From positions 248,001-312,000 of the forward strand of contig QJNS01000009.1 of NCBI GenBank assembly GCA_004154925.1: DNA of 64,000 nucleotides, in the 5' to 3' direction. Positions 44,260 through 57,083 of this stretch are shown piece after piece. The first letter of the stretch is position 1, and every line of letters begins with the position of its first letter. The position numbers and the translations under genes were made by a program. This stretch comes from Monosporascus cannonballus. Taxonomy: Eukaryota; Ascomycota; Sordariomycetes; Xylariales. The notes under the pieces were generated by a model. That model had not been told where the DNA came from, searched no databases, and saw only the letters and a program-made list of their open reading frames with translations.

Positions 44260-47200
44260 AATTCCTAGGTATTTGCGAAATCCGAATACTTTTTTCCGCT
44301 TAATCAAATAATGAGTAAATCCGTTTTTTTTCGCATATCGAGGATTTTTTCCACCTTATATACGTATTCGTTTTTTACTTTTATATTGTTTTGTATTGCA
44401 TGTATTTTAATTATATCTGGTATTAAGTCGAATAAAAAAATAACAAAAATTAAATAAAATTTATTTTTTTTGTAAAAACTCCAATTAACAATTATTTCCT
44501 AAGATTCCTTCGGCGATTTAATATAAATCGATATACTTAAAATCAAATTTTTTATTCGATCGTTTTATTTAAATATTTTTGGTAACAAAAGATGTTATTT
44601 TTCTTTTTTCGAAAATTAGGTTTTTTAATTTTCTTGGTTTTAATACTTAGTTATTTAATTACGTACTAATTTTATTTTTATTTTTACTTTTTAATATAAC
44701 TTTCGTAATTATTTCGTTATAAGAATTATTTTAATATTAATTAAATTATAATCGCATATTTTTCTATAACTTTTTAAAATAAAATTAAAATTAACGTTCG
44801 CAGATATTATCTTAATATTTTCGTAATAACAGGTATTATAAGCCAGTTATACGATTAATAATTTTTTACCTTAGTTATTTTATTCGTAATTATTATAATA
44901 TTGTAAGTAAGTTTTTGAAGTTTAATTCGCTTGCTGTATTTATTTATCCGTTTAAAGTTTAAATACGTTAAATAATTTATGATTTGAGCCGATTTATATT
45001 ATAAGGCCTTGTCAAAATTTTGATCCAAATATCCATTTTAAATTTAAAATAATTTCAATTAATAATCCGTATATGCTGAATATATGTTAAAAATATATAT
45101 ATTATTTGTTCGTCGTTTGTATTCTTATAATATGGTAAAATATAAGAAAAATTTGTAAATTGATTAACGCTAACGAAAATACTATCGTAATATACTTTGG
45201 TAATTAAATTTCCTAATATAAGAAGCTTGGTAATAAAATCAAATATAATGAAATATTATAGTTGTTTTATAACTAGTAATAAATGTAATTTTCCGTATAG
45301 CTTATGTCGTCGAACCTTTATTTTAACGCAAATATCACATTATCGTATAATTTTGTATATTACTAAATTTATTTTAAAAAAATATGTACGTTAAAGCCGT
45401 TTTAAAATGTTATAAATCTTTGAATATCCGTATAACTGATATTCGTATATATTTTGTACTAAACCTTTTTAATATCTTTGGAGAATTAATATTTTATCCG
45501 TTCTTTTCTTTTTTAAAAGTCCGTTATTATACTATTATATTTTCTAATGTATATCAAAAGATATTACCCGAATTGTTGTAATTTATTACGGGCGTAAATA
45601 TCCTTTTATAATAATATCGAAAATTATATAACTAATTTTAATTAATCTTTTTTTTTTTCGAAATTTGGTTTCTTACTTAGGACGTTTGCTTTGTTATTTT
45701 TGATTTTTTTCTTATGGATAATCACGAAATCGAAGTTTGTCAATTTTTTCGCGTAACGAAATTATCGTTCGATAAATCTCTTAATCGTAATAAATTAAGT
45801 AAGAATTTAATAATCCGTATAAATATTAACCTAGTATAAATTTCCTTTTAGGAAATATTTAAATCTTCGGAATGCCATAATCATAATTATAAATTCTTTA
45901 TCTGGAATGTTATAATTAAGTATAGCTTTTTTTAATTTATATGAAAAAAATACAATAAGGTATAATGTGCCTTAATTACTTTATTATCCGATTATTACGT
46001 TTAACGCGTAATCCGAAATATCGGTTTTTAATTTAACGGAGCGGTTTAAATCGTACATAATTAATACTAGTTCGTTAATAATCGTATTGTTAATATCTTA
46101 AAATGTTTTTTTTTATATTTGGCGTTTATTTGAATTTTTTTTTCGTTAAGTTCGTTAAGGATATAATTATTTTCCTAAAATTCAGAAAAAACTTTCTATA
46201 ATAATTAACGAACCCAAGAAATGCCTATATTTTTTTAACTGTAATTGGCGTTTGTTATTTTATAATTATAAGGATTTTCTTAAGGCTTACCTTAACATGT
46301 CTTAAAGTAATAATATATTCCAAATATTCTATTTCTTATATATAAAAATAACTTTTTTTGGGTTAATAAATAACTTTATATTTTTTAAAGCTGAAAAAAC
46401 TTTATAAACGTATCTTATATATATTTTTTCCGTTTTGAAAACAATAAAAATATCGTTAAGATAACAAGCGACAAAAATATCGAGATATTTTATAATATAT
46501 AATTTTCCATCCGTTAAAAAGTTATTAATACGTTAATAAATCTTATTGGTATAATTAAATAAATAATCCGTATTTCGTCCTAAAAGCTATTTTTTTATTC
46601 GTATCTTTTTTTAATCTTAACAAGGTTATATTTATTTTTGAGATCGAATACGGTACATTATTTAGTTCCGTAAAATCGGGTTTTTATTCTTGTAATCAGA
46701 AATAATAATATCACTTAATTATTCATAATTAACCATAAGTTATAGTTTTTTGGGATAAAAGAATATAAGGTATCCTGCCGGTAACTTCGAAAGTCGAATT
46801 TATCTCTTTTATAATCCATTTTTCAGGTATTCCTTGAAAATATATAATTCGTTTCTGTTAAAATTGTAAATGAGGTAAAATTTTGTCGAAAATCCTTTTT
46901 AAAGATTATCTTATACTCCTATTCATTATATTCCGATAACTTCGTATTAAGCGTTTTTTAACAAGCTTTTCGTATTTATGGTATTATATTAACATATTAA
47001 TTAAATTGTTTTAACTTTTAGGTCTATTATTTTAGGTAGTTATTTAGTTGCTTTAATATCGGTCTAATAATAATAAGTATCCCTTTTATTTTTCTTTAGT
47101 CCTCATTTCTTTCTTATGTTTTATCCTTTTAGGTAATAAGGTTTTTATCGTATCCTTATGCCTGTATTCCTTGTTATTTTCGATCGAATATTAAGATCTT

Positions 47201-49400
47201 AATTTTCTTTTTTTTGTCTGTTAATAAGGTATAAAGCGAATTTTACCTAGCCAGTTCCTTCATTAATTAAAATTCCGTAGTAACGTATCCATAATAATCC
47301 TAAGATCATATCGTAATTCCTAAATACAACGATATCGAAATTAATTATTTAATATTATCCTTAGATAAAAATTTCCAAATAATTATTTTCGCGAATATTT
47401 TTCCTGTTATCGTAAACAAATTCCTAATTTTCGACATTCGTTATTATATACGGTTTTAACATATATTTTTATGGTAGTTTAAGTTCGTTAATTACATCCC
47501 GAATAATATAATTTCTGGGCAGAATTTCGTAATTTAATATTACGATATATTAATACGTTCCGATTCGTATATAAAAAATAATAAGATTATTAACGGCTTT
47601 TATGATCATTTAAAACCCTTTTTTAAAAATTTCCTTTAATTTCTTTAAGTTTTGTCATTTTATTGCTTTTTTATAAGTAACTTTTTTTCGTTTAACCTTT
47701 ATTTAAATTTATCGAACCTTCTTTATATTTATATATTTAACGTATTAAGCTATTATAGCTTTCGTTATTGTCGGCATATTATTTTTTCGAATTATAATAA
47801 TTATTTCTAGTTTTATTTTACTTTCTTTCATTATTAAACAAAAATTTTTATATTTTCGATTACATCTTATTATACGTCGTATTAATAATCGTTTTAAAGT
47901 TCTTTTATAAATTAATATATTCCTTCCTTAATAACCTCTTTTTCGTAATCATTTATAATAAATACTAATTAAAAATAAAAACTTATAATAATCATTTGGC
48001 AATATCTTGCTATTATATGCTGGATTAATTTCTTTTTTATTTAGTAATTATATTATTAATAATAACAAAAAGTGTTTTTTATAAATATTAGTTTTCTTCG
48101 AGCTAACGTTTTACTTCGGCCAATTATTAAATATCTTTCGGGATTATTTATCGAAAATATCGTTATTATTATTTATAATTCTTATTATTTCCAGTTTAAT
48201 TTAAAAAAAAGTAAAATCCTTGATAACATATATAAGTAATTCGTCCGTAAATATATTATTTTTATTTGTCGTAATCGGGATATACCTGTCGTCGACAATA
48301 TATAGCATATATTTTGCTATATCGATTAAAGGTTCCGGGACAAATTTCTTTTATTTAATCCTAATATTCGCTTAATTACTTTTAATACTTTTTATTATAT
48401 TTACCATATTTATTAAATTAGCCTCCTGTTTTTGGTATTCCTTATTGGACTTTGCGCTATAGGGGGCCTGCTACGTACTTAGGCCGAATCATATTAATGG
48501 GTTTATTTCCGTTTTTTTGATTTTTTGAGTCGTTTTTCGAGTATAGGTTTCCAGTTATCTTAACGAGATTTCCTAAATGCCTTATACCACAATACCTTAT
48601 GTCCTATCTTGTTACAATTAAAGCATTTGATTTAACTCCAGTTCTTCTTATAAATAGCTCCTAATTCCATAGATCTTAATTCCGTGCCGTAAAAAGTAAA
48701 ATTTTATCGAAAAATATTAATCTTAGCCGTATATTAGAATTTGTTATTATTTTTTCTTCTAGTACCTTTAATATGCTAAACGTAATCCCGATTATGGATC
48801 TTAACTATCATTGCAATATAATCCGATAAATAATTAGGTTGATTAAATTTAAAAGATTATTTTTATACTTCCTTATTTAGATTTTTAAAAAATATAATTA
48901 TAAATATTTTTTATTTCTAATTTAATTTAAATATTAACTAAACCAACGTATTACCGTAATTAAATATTAATCGGTTGTATTATAATTACTAGATCTATAT
49001 TTCAGCTTTTACTTTTTATGTATTATTTCGAAAACTTTTATTAATATTTGCTTAAAATATTTACAATTATTATAAATTCGTATTATTTCCGGGTGTCGAT
49101 TTTCGATTAACAAAATAACGTATTTTCTTTATAACGGGTTTGAATTAAATATCCGTATTTCTGGTAAATCGTTTAATTACGAATTTTATTCGTATAATAA
49201 GCGTAATTAATCAAATAAGAAAATACTCGAAATATGTTCGGCATTAAATTAAAAACAATTATAACTTAGTTAAGGTTTTGTCGAAAAATTCTGGCTTAAA
49301 AACTTAGGGACGTTTTCGGGTTATTTAGTAAAATTTAACTAAATAACCTGGCTCGCTTAAAAGGGTTTTTTAATTTCGAAAGTCTTTTTTCTCTTAAGCT
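44260..49400 (-). pseudogene. Chromovirus 4 gag-pol remnant
   Basis: Chromodomain YKVEKILDMRKKTDL on the minus strand at 44,375-44,330. RT CYLNDIFIVFKT near 46,480-46,440. Knuckle CFNCNKIGHKVLWYK near 48,633-48,590, with the last Cys now Tyr. Many TAA/TAG stops. Confidence 0.8.
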
Positions 49401-49671
49401 TTTTATAAGCGGCTTAAAGGGACGTTATAAGGTCATTATTATTTTTCTCAAGCTGAATAATGCGTTCGTTTATAACATCCAGGCGTCAAAGAACTTTTTC
49501 GCGAAAAAAGCAAGGTTTTTTCCTTTGCCTCTTCGGATTTTATTCTAATATCCGGGTTATCAAAAACCTGGTGGATAGGTTATTCGGGCTGTTTGCTAAT
49601 AAATATAATAAATTTAATATTAATAATATTATTCAAAATTTAACGGTATTATTAAATAAAAACATATAACG

Positions 49672-50068
49672 TATAACGGCTAAAAGATTTAACCAATTAT
49701 TAAAACTTAATTATACGAATTTATATTAACAAAAATATCGTAAGATTTTAAATATTAAATTTATATAAGGTATTATATCTTGTAATATTAAAAATGTTTT
49801 AAGTAACGAATTATTATTACAAATTAAAATTATTTAAATTATGGAAATAACGAACGTATATATCCTTATTCTGGTTTAAGGTACTTAAACGGCTTAAACC
49901 CTTAAGCCTATTAAGCCTTTTAAGCTCCTTTGCCGGCTTAAGGGGCTTAAAATGCTTAGCACCTTAAAATCTTTGAGCTAATTACATAATATCTTGGCGG
50001 CGGTCGGGTTTTGTCTTTTTCGTAGGCCCGACCGTCTGCAAAGAAATCAAGCCCGTTAGGTTATAACA
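49672..50068 (-). repeat. Chromovirus 4 5' LTR (397 bp)
   Basis: Contains the full CTTAAG-rich core (49,885-49,960) and ends CGTTAGGTTATAACA. Confidence 0.87.
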
Positions 50069-50630
50069 AAATAACGATTGATAAAAATATAATTAAATCA
50101 AGTAATATAGATTATATTAAGTTTATTAACTAACATATCTGTATTAACAATATTAAATGAAAATATATTTTCAAATTCCGTTTAATCATTATAGTCTAAT
50201 ATGCGAAAAGCTAGAAACAGTATAACAATGAAATATTAAATATTTTCAATTTGAACAGAATGTTAATCAATATAAGTTAGTTAAATATAATCCGTTCGAT
50301 TATATTTCATAAGTAGTCGAATAATAATTATACATTTAGTGATATTAGTTAATATATAAATAAGTTTATTACTTCTGTATAATTAAAATGATATTAGGTT
50401 GTAAAATTAAATTTAAATACGTAATACTTTTATTATTATTAGATATAATTAATTATTTTATTACCCAGCTTTTTATTAAGTATTCGCTTATATAACACTG
50501 GGCGATTAAAATTTAATAATTAATCAAATTTTTTATCGTTATACGTTATAAACTTTTATATAATAGTACCGTAAGAAGTTAAGTAAAACCTCGGATATTA
50601 TATTTATTAATAAATAAACTAAAACCATAT
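50069..50630 (+). repeat. AT-rich, with a plus-strand LTR end relic
   Basis: 50,500-50,625 matches the end of the chromovirus 2 5' LTR and its internal start (CGTTATACGTTATAA, ATTATATTTATTAATAAATAA). So a further plus-strand copy lay here and chromovirus 5 inserted into it at 50,630. Nothing seen in 50,069-50,490. Confidence 0.5.
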
Positions 50631-50756
50631 TTAACGATTAAGCGGTTTAATTAAGTATTGAACCTAAGTCGTACGAGTTTATGTTAGCAGAAATATCGTA
50701 AGATATTGAGCAATAAACATAATAACTTTATTACGTTTTATAATACCAAAGGTATT

Positions 50757-50951
50757 TGTAAGAATACAGCTCCTATGGGGCTGCGGCTGGTGTCCGACCA
50801 GCCACAGACCCACGCGCCAGTACAAATAACCATCTGGCAGCTAGTAAGAAACGCTAGACGGAAATAACCTAATACACTTACTTCTTGGAATACGCTCTGC
50901 GACTGGTCGGAGATCACCTCACCTCAGCTCACAGCTGTTCATCATCTTACA
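50757..50951. mobile_element. 195 bp solo LTR, unmutated, inside chromovirus 5 LTR
   Basis: Starts TGTAAGAATACAG, ends CATCATCTTACA, and is flanked by the perfect duplication GTATT (50,752-50,756 and 50,952-50,956). Removing it and one GTATT restores the family LTR to 398 bp. It is GC-rich in an otherwise AT-rich region and so has escaped RIP. Ends with TG...CA and a 5 bp duplication point to a solo LTR of a short-LTR retrotransposon; no relative is seen in this window. Confidence 0.9.
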
Positions 50952-51239
50952 GTATTTTGGGTAACGAATTATTATTATAAGCTAAGCTTATTTAAGTTTT
51001 GAAAATAATAAATATATATATGTTATTTTTAGCTTAAAGTATTTAAAAGATTTAATTTTTTTAAAAATTCTTTTAAAATTATGTAATATTTTTATATAGC
51101 TTAATAAGCGTAATGTATTAAGGTTTTTAAAAACCTTAAATCTTTTACGTAATTTTCCTTATATTGGGTTTAGTTTTATTTTTATCTCGACCCTTTTTTG
51201 GACCTGTTAAGCTTATCGGGTTATAATACGATTTCTTTC

Positions 51240-51800
51240 TATTTAGAATTTTTATTTCGAATGTTTTGTAAATGTTTTTCTTTTTTTATTTTATTATGTT
51301 TAATCGTATTGAGCAGCTTCGTTTTCATAAATATATCAACGCCTTTCTTAATTCGAAGCAAAGTTCTTTTAGATTTTAATATTTTCTTTTTGGGTTTTTT
51401 CCTAAAAAGAATATGTAAATTATAAAGCTTTTCGGCATATCAAAAAGTATATAAGGTGTGTTCTTTACGGCAATTTTATATTCTTTTCGGACCGTCCGAA
51501 ACTGAATATAAAAAATGTTTCAATAAAAAAGATTGGTTAAAACGTAATAAAATATAAGTTTAAAAAAGTTGTATATTAATACTAATAAATTAAATTAATT
51601 TTACAAGTACTGACGGTTTTTTCGTTATCGCGATACGGAAATATTTTGTTATAATATTAAAAGTCCCGTAGTCATAAAAAAGTTCGAAAGTTTTAAGCGA
51701 AAATAAAAATAGTTAACAGCTGAAATAACCCTTTTGATATCCGTTACGGTTATTATTAACTAGGTTAACGTAAATGCTATCAATTAGTTAATTATTAATA
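51240..51800 (+). pseudogene. Antisense gene remnant of chromovirus 5
   Basis: The plus-strand frame at 51,198-51,425 continues after a stop into SAYQKVYKVCSLRQFYILFG, then SETEYKKCFNKKDWLKRNK (about 51,435-51,550). In another phase at 51,617-51,700 it reads RFFRYRDTEIFCYNIK and VIKKFESFKRK. These align with chromovirus 4 (FGFSKIKY, LLRYRGIEIF, VIEKFERLKK). Opposite strand and same position relative to the 3' LTR as in the other copies. Confidence 0.55.
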
Positions 51801-54800
51801 TAAAGATTATATAAAAAATTTCGACATTATTGATACGAATTCGATAATAAACCTTAAATATTTATAAAGCTTTTTGCGAGTTTTTAAATATTTTGGGATT
51901 TTGGATATTTTTTTCATTGAATTAAGTATTAAGCAAATTTATATCTTTGTATTTCGAAGTTTTAGTTTATTTTATTTATAATCTTTTTTATATTTATAAA
52001 TTTTGCTTTCGTATAAGTTTTAATAAAATTTATTCATAACTTAAATAGAAAAATAAAAGCTTTAAAGGGAATTTAATTTTAGATATAAAATCCCAATTAA
52101 TAATTATTCTTTTAAAAATAGTTTTATTAATTTTATTTAACTTCATAAATTTAATATCCTGTTTTTTATCATTCTCTTTATTTAAATATTTTTTATAAAG
52201 AAATTAAACTTTTTAATTCACATTTATTATAATACTTATTTATTTAATTATGTACAAATTTTAAAGTTTTTCTTACTTTTTGGTATTGTTATTTATTTTA
52301 TTTTAATATAAATATTATTTTTATATTAATAAGTACGCTGTATATGCTTTAGAAGTATTTAACAAAAAATTAAATTTCGTAATTATTAAGATTATTTTAT
52401 TATCTTTATAACACCTAAGATTTTATATTAATTAAATTATACATACTCTCTGAATTCGATCAAAGTACTCTCAATTAATATAATATTGTAAATATGTCTT
52501 TAACTTTTGTCTTAATCTTTTAATTTCTCCGTCGATATCATGTTTAAATAAGCGGAATAATTTATAATATATATTAATTTTCATTGTAAAACTTTGTGAA
52601 AATTGAAAAGTAAAGGTAAGGTTTTTCTTTAAAAGAATTTCGCATAACAATTGACATATATTTAAAATATATTTAAAAATTAATTTGTTATTCCTTATTC
52701 ATAATATGTTAATAAAGTAACAAACAACAGAATTCCGCAAATCTGTTATAAATAACGGAAATACTACCGGAATATATTTTGGTCGTTTGATTTTCAAATT
52801 AAGAAAATTTAATAATAAAATATAAGATAAACAAATGTTATAACTATTTTAAAATTATTAAGAATTATGATATTTCGTAGAATTTACATTATTATCATTG
52901 TTTTTAAATTTCTATTTTTATCTTTAAAAATAATAAATACGTTAAATTCGGGGCAGGGTTATATAGATCTTTAAAAGTCCTTATAATTAATATTTATATA
53001 TATCGCGTATTAAATTTATATAATCTTTTAGACTTCATAATGTATTTTAAAAAGCTTCTATTAAATTATCTTTATATAGTTTCTATTTTTATAAAATATA
53101 TTGTATCATACTGTCTGTATTATTATAACTTAAAATAAAGTTAAAATATTTTAAAAGTATTATTAAAAACTATATAGTTAATTTTAATTAATTTCTTCTC
53201 AAAATATAATTCTTTGTTTAAAGTGTTTATGTTGTTATATTATATTTTGTTTTTAAATAATAACCAAATTTAAATACGTCATATGTTTTATATACTATAA
53301 TTATTCTATTAAATGCTTTTTAATCCTAATAAAACCAGTAAAATATTAATAATTTGTAACTAATTTAATTTAATTAATAATTTAAAACATCAGTTCCTAG
53401 TTTAATCATTTATTTTATATTACAGGTAAATGATATTAACTTATTAATCATTTTATTTTTAATTTTCTAAACCTTGTTTTATGTAATATTTATCTAATGC
53501 TTGTAATAAACTTGATTCAAAATATAAAATCTTTTTAAAATTTCGAATAAATATTATTTAATAATTCACAAATTCGAAAAATAGTTATATGTTTTTAATA
53601 ATTGTTAACGTTTATTTCATTATAATTACAACGCGTTTTTTAAGTTTATTTTTATATATTTAAAAATAATAATATATTTCAAATACTCTATTTCTTATGT
53701 ATAAAATTTATCGCTTTTATCTTAATTAATAAGTTAGTATTTTATAACATTTATAATATTTTTATCAACGTATTTTATATATCTTCCTTCCTTTTTCAAA
53801 AGAATTAAAATATTACTAAAATTAAATATAGTAAACGTGTTAAAGCATTTTCGTAATATATAGTTTAATATTTATTTAAATATTATTTATACATTTGTAA
53901 ATCTTATTAATGAAATAACATATTTTATTAATTTTCATTTCGTTTTAAAACTTGTTTTTAGTTTTAAAATCCAATATTATATATTATATCTATTTATCAA
54001 TGTAACTTTTAATTTTAATAATTTAAAAACAATTATATTTGATATTTACTTATGGGCATTTAATTATAAATTATATTTCACTCTTTCTATTTAAGAACGG
54101 AAAATATAAGATATTTTGAACATAATTTCGAAAATTAAATTAATTTTTATAACCAATTCTTTAGGTATTGTTTTTAAAAATGCGGCAGTTATTTTTGTTA
54201 AAATTATAAGTAAAGTAAAAATTCGGAAAGAAAGGTTCTTTTAAAGTTATTTCATTATTGTATTTATTATATTTTAATAATTTCTGGTTAAGAATTTTGG
54301 AAGACAATTATATTATATATTCTATTGTTTTAAGATATTTATTAAATTTGTTAATACTTAGGATTCATATTTTATATCCTTATATAAAAACCCAAATTCT
54401 ATTTTAATAATAATAACGATACGTTCTAGTTTCTTTGAATATTCGTCATTTTTATATTTTATTGTTCAAATAATACAATTTTAAGTAAATCTTTATATGA
54501 ATATTTATTATTATTTCAAATTAAAAATTAATATTTTATCATTCTGGAATGTTATTTATTAATCATGTATATAACCAATTCGATTTAGTTAATTTCTCCT
54601 TTTGTTAAAACTTTGTATTAACATGTTATTTGTTTTTTCAAAACTGTACCGTAATTTCTAAAGAAATAATATCCAAATTAACAATTTATAATTACTTTTT
54701 GATAAAGATTTTAAATAGTTATTTTCGCGTTAATTCTGACAGGTCTTATAAACGGACATTTATTAATTAATATTCGTAATTATATAATATTTATAAATGT

Positions 54801-56680
54801 ATATTTTTATACTAATATAAATCTATAAATATTATTTAATATAATATAAAATCCGTTTAATATTTGTAATTTATAAATTACAGGATATTAATATACTTTA
54901 ATTCCTATTTCTAAGATAATCATACTATTAACGACTTTAACTATCGCATTTAAAATCTTTTTTAAAAGGTTTTTCATAGTGTTTCTAAATTCTGTAATTT
55001 TGCAGTTTTTCATAAGTAATTTCTTTTAATTCTCTTTCGAATTTATTAAGCTTTCTTGGATTGTTCTTGTAAAATGCGCCGAATTAATATATTTAATGTC
55101 GAGCTACACTAACCATTTTTTTCTTATAATATATAACATTTTAATAAGCGTTTTAGACTTTATTATTTTTTCATAAAACTTTGAAATACGTTTAATATAT
55201 CTTTTTAGAATTTATTGTTAAGATACATTATAAATGCTAAATGATAATAAAAGCAGAACACAATTGTTAATAAAACATTTTAACGATATATTCAATTAAT
55301 TCTTTTAGAAATTAATAAATATATTAAATATAGAAATATACAAGGTTCTCTTATGGATATTATCTTTTTTCGTTAATTTAATAAAACTATTTATTTATTA
55401 ATATCATTTTCTAAAATAATGATTCAAAAATATCGATAGTATGATTTATATATTTTGTTATTTTTAATTAATTAGAAAAACCGAACTTTTATGATAAATT
55501 TGTGCGATATGAGAATAAGTGGAATTTGTTTATTATTATGTATTAAAAACGTTCGTTATTGATTAAATATCATGTACTTTTTTAATATATTTAACAAAAC
55601 ATCCGAAATAAGTATTTCTTATTTATTTTTAATTTTAGTTTATTTTATAAAACGTATTATTGTTTTTTTAATATGTTTTAAGTTAATATATAGATTTGTC
55701 CTATTTTGCGATGGAATTCCTTTAATAATAACCCGTGTTCGTAGTGAATTCGAATTATATTAATAACTTTATTATTATTATTTTGCTTCTTTTTACGTTA
55801 GTTTTAATGTAAATACCTAATTATTTTATTTTGCAGTAATTATAACATTTAACTAAATCTCTACTTTTACGCTTAAATATTTCGAATTTTATAAGTTGTA
55901 ATGCTATATCATTGGATATATATAATATATTACTTTGTTTTGCTTAATTAATGAAATAATATCTCTATTTTAAAATATATTATACTTCTTATGCATTATT
56001 CGTATATTATGTTATTAATTTTAATTATTGTTGCAATATACCGAGTTTAAAGATTAAGAAATAAATCTTGAATAATTGTATTTTTAATGTTATCTTTTAA
56101 GCTTTTATAAATATAGTAATATAGGTCTTTTTATCGTTATTATTGTATTTTATGTTAATTATACTGTCTTTAAATAGTATTACATATTTAATAATTCTTA
56201 TTTTTAGTATAATTAAAGAATTTATTATATTATCTTTTCTTTTTTATTCGCATTTCTTAAATTAATATAATTGCCAAAAAGCTTTCGAATTAATATTTCT
56301 TGGTCGGCTTTTATATATTTTAAACACTGTTTTTTAATACGTTTAAATTAAATAACAACGTTTTCTTTTAAAGAAGTCGCAATGGCAAAAACTTTATTTA
56401 CAGGTTTTTCAAATCCTTAAAACTTAATATATATTTTTACTAAAGTCTTGAAATTTTATATACTATTTTTTTATTATATACTTAATACCATTTAAGTTTA
56501 GGTTTTTGTATAATTGATTATATTAATCTTACCGTGCATTATTATCTTTAAATTTCCAATTTTTAAAAAGCTTTGTCAGAATTAAATTTCTATTAAAAAT
56601 CTGTTTTTATTCTGTAACTAATATAATAATATAAGATACTGTGTACACTTTAATAATTTTACTTAATCGGAGTTTGTAAT
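51800..56680 (-). pseudogene. Chromovirus 5 gag-pol remnant
   Basis: Inferred from position between chromodomain-like words and the 5' LTR. Individual domains cannot be read with confidence because RIP has gone nearly to saturation. Confidence 0.45.
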
Positions 56681-56681
56681 A

Positions 56682-57078
56682 TATAACGGCTAAAGGGTTT
56701 AATTAATTATTAAAATGAAATTATACGGATTTATATTAATGAAAATAATATAAAAGAATTAAAATAATAAATATAAACCTTTTAGGGTATTTCGTAATAT
56801 TAAAAATGTTTTATATAAAAGTCTATTATTATAAATTGATATTATTTAAATTATAGACATAATATGTATATATATTTTATTGTTAGCTTTAGCTGGTCAA
56901 GAAATTTGACGTTTTAAGTTCTTTAAATTTCGTAATTTCTGTTGTATAGCTTAATAGATTTAAGGTGCCAAGGTCTTTAAGAGCTTTAAGCTTATCACGT
57001 GATATTTTCTATGTCGAGTTTAGTTTTATTTTTGTTCCGACCGTCTTTTAGGCCAGCCAAGCCCATCGGGTCATCATA
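56682..57078 (-). repeat. Chromovirus 5 5' LTR (397 bp)
   Basis: Starts TATAACGGCTAAAGGG and ends CGGGTCATCATA. Same length as 49,672-50,068. Confidence 0.82.
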
Positions 57079-57083
57079 CATAT

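Larger units (their letters stand above)
43110..50068 (-). mobile_element. Ty3/gypsy chromovirus 4 (minus strand)
   Basis: LTRs at 43,110-43,452 and 49,672-50,068 (start TATAACGGC, end GGTTATAATA or GGTTATAACA). Minus-strand content: zinc knuckle near 48,630, RT YLND near 46,470, RNase H near 46,010, chromodomain near 44,390-44,310, plus-strand antisense gene, purine tract GGAAAGGGGGAGATCG, 3' LTR. Flanks CACTA and AAATA are not a duplication, and the left LTR lacks about 54 bp of the CTTAAG-rich core present in the right one. This may be a recombinant of two copies. Confidence 0.88.
50631..57078 (-). mobile_element. Ty3/gypsy chromovirus 5 (minus strand, most eroded)
   Basis: LTRs at 50,631-51,228 (397 bp family LTR plus a 195 bp insertion) and 56,682-57,078. 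Possible target duplication CATAT at 50,626-50,630 and 57,079-57,083. The interior is so AT-rich that pol is only traceable by position (chromodomain-like words near 51,985-51,930), but the plus-strand antisense gene near 51,240-51,720 is still recognisable. Confidence 0.8.
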
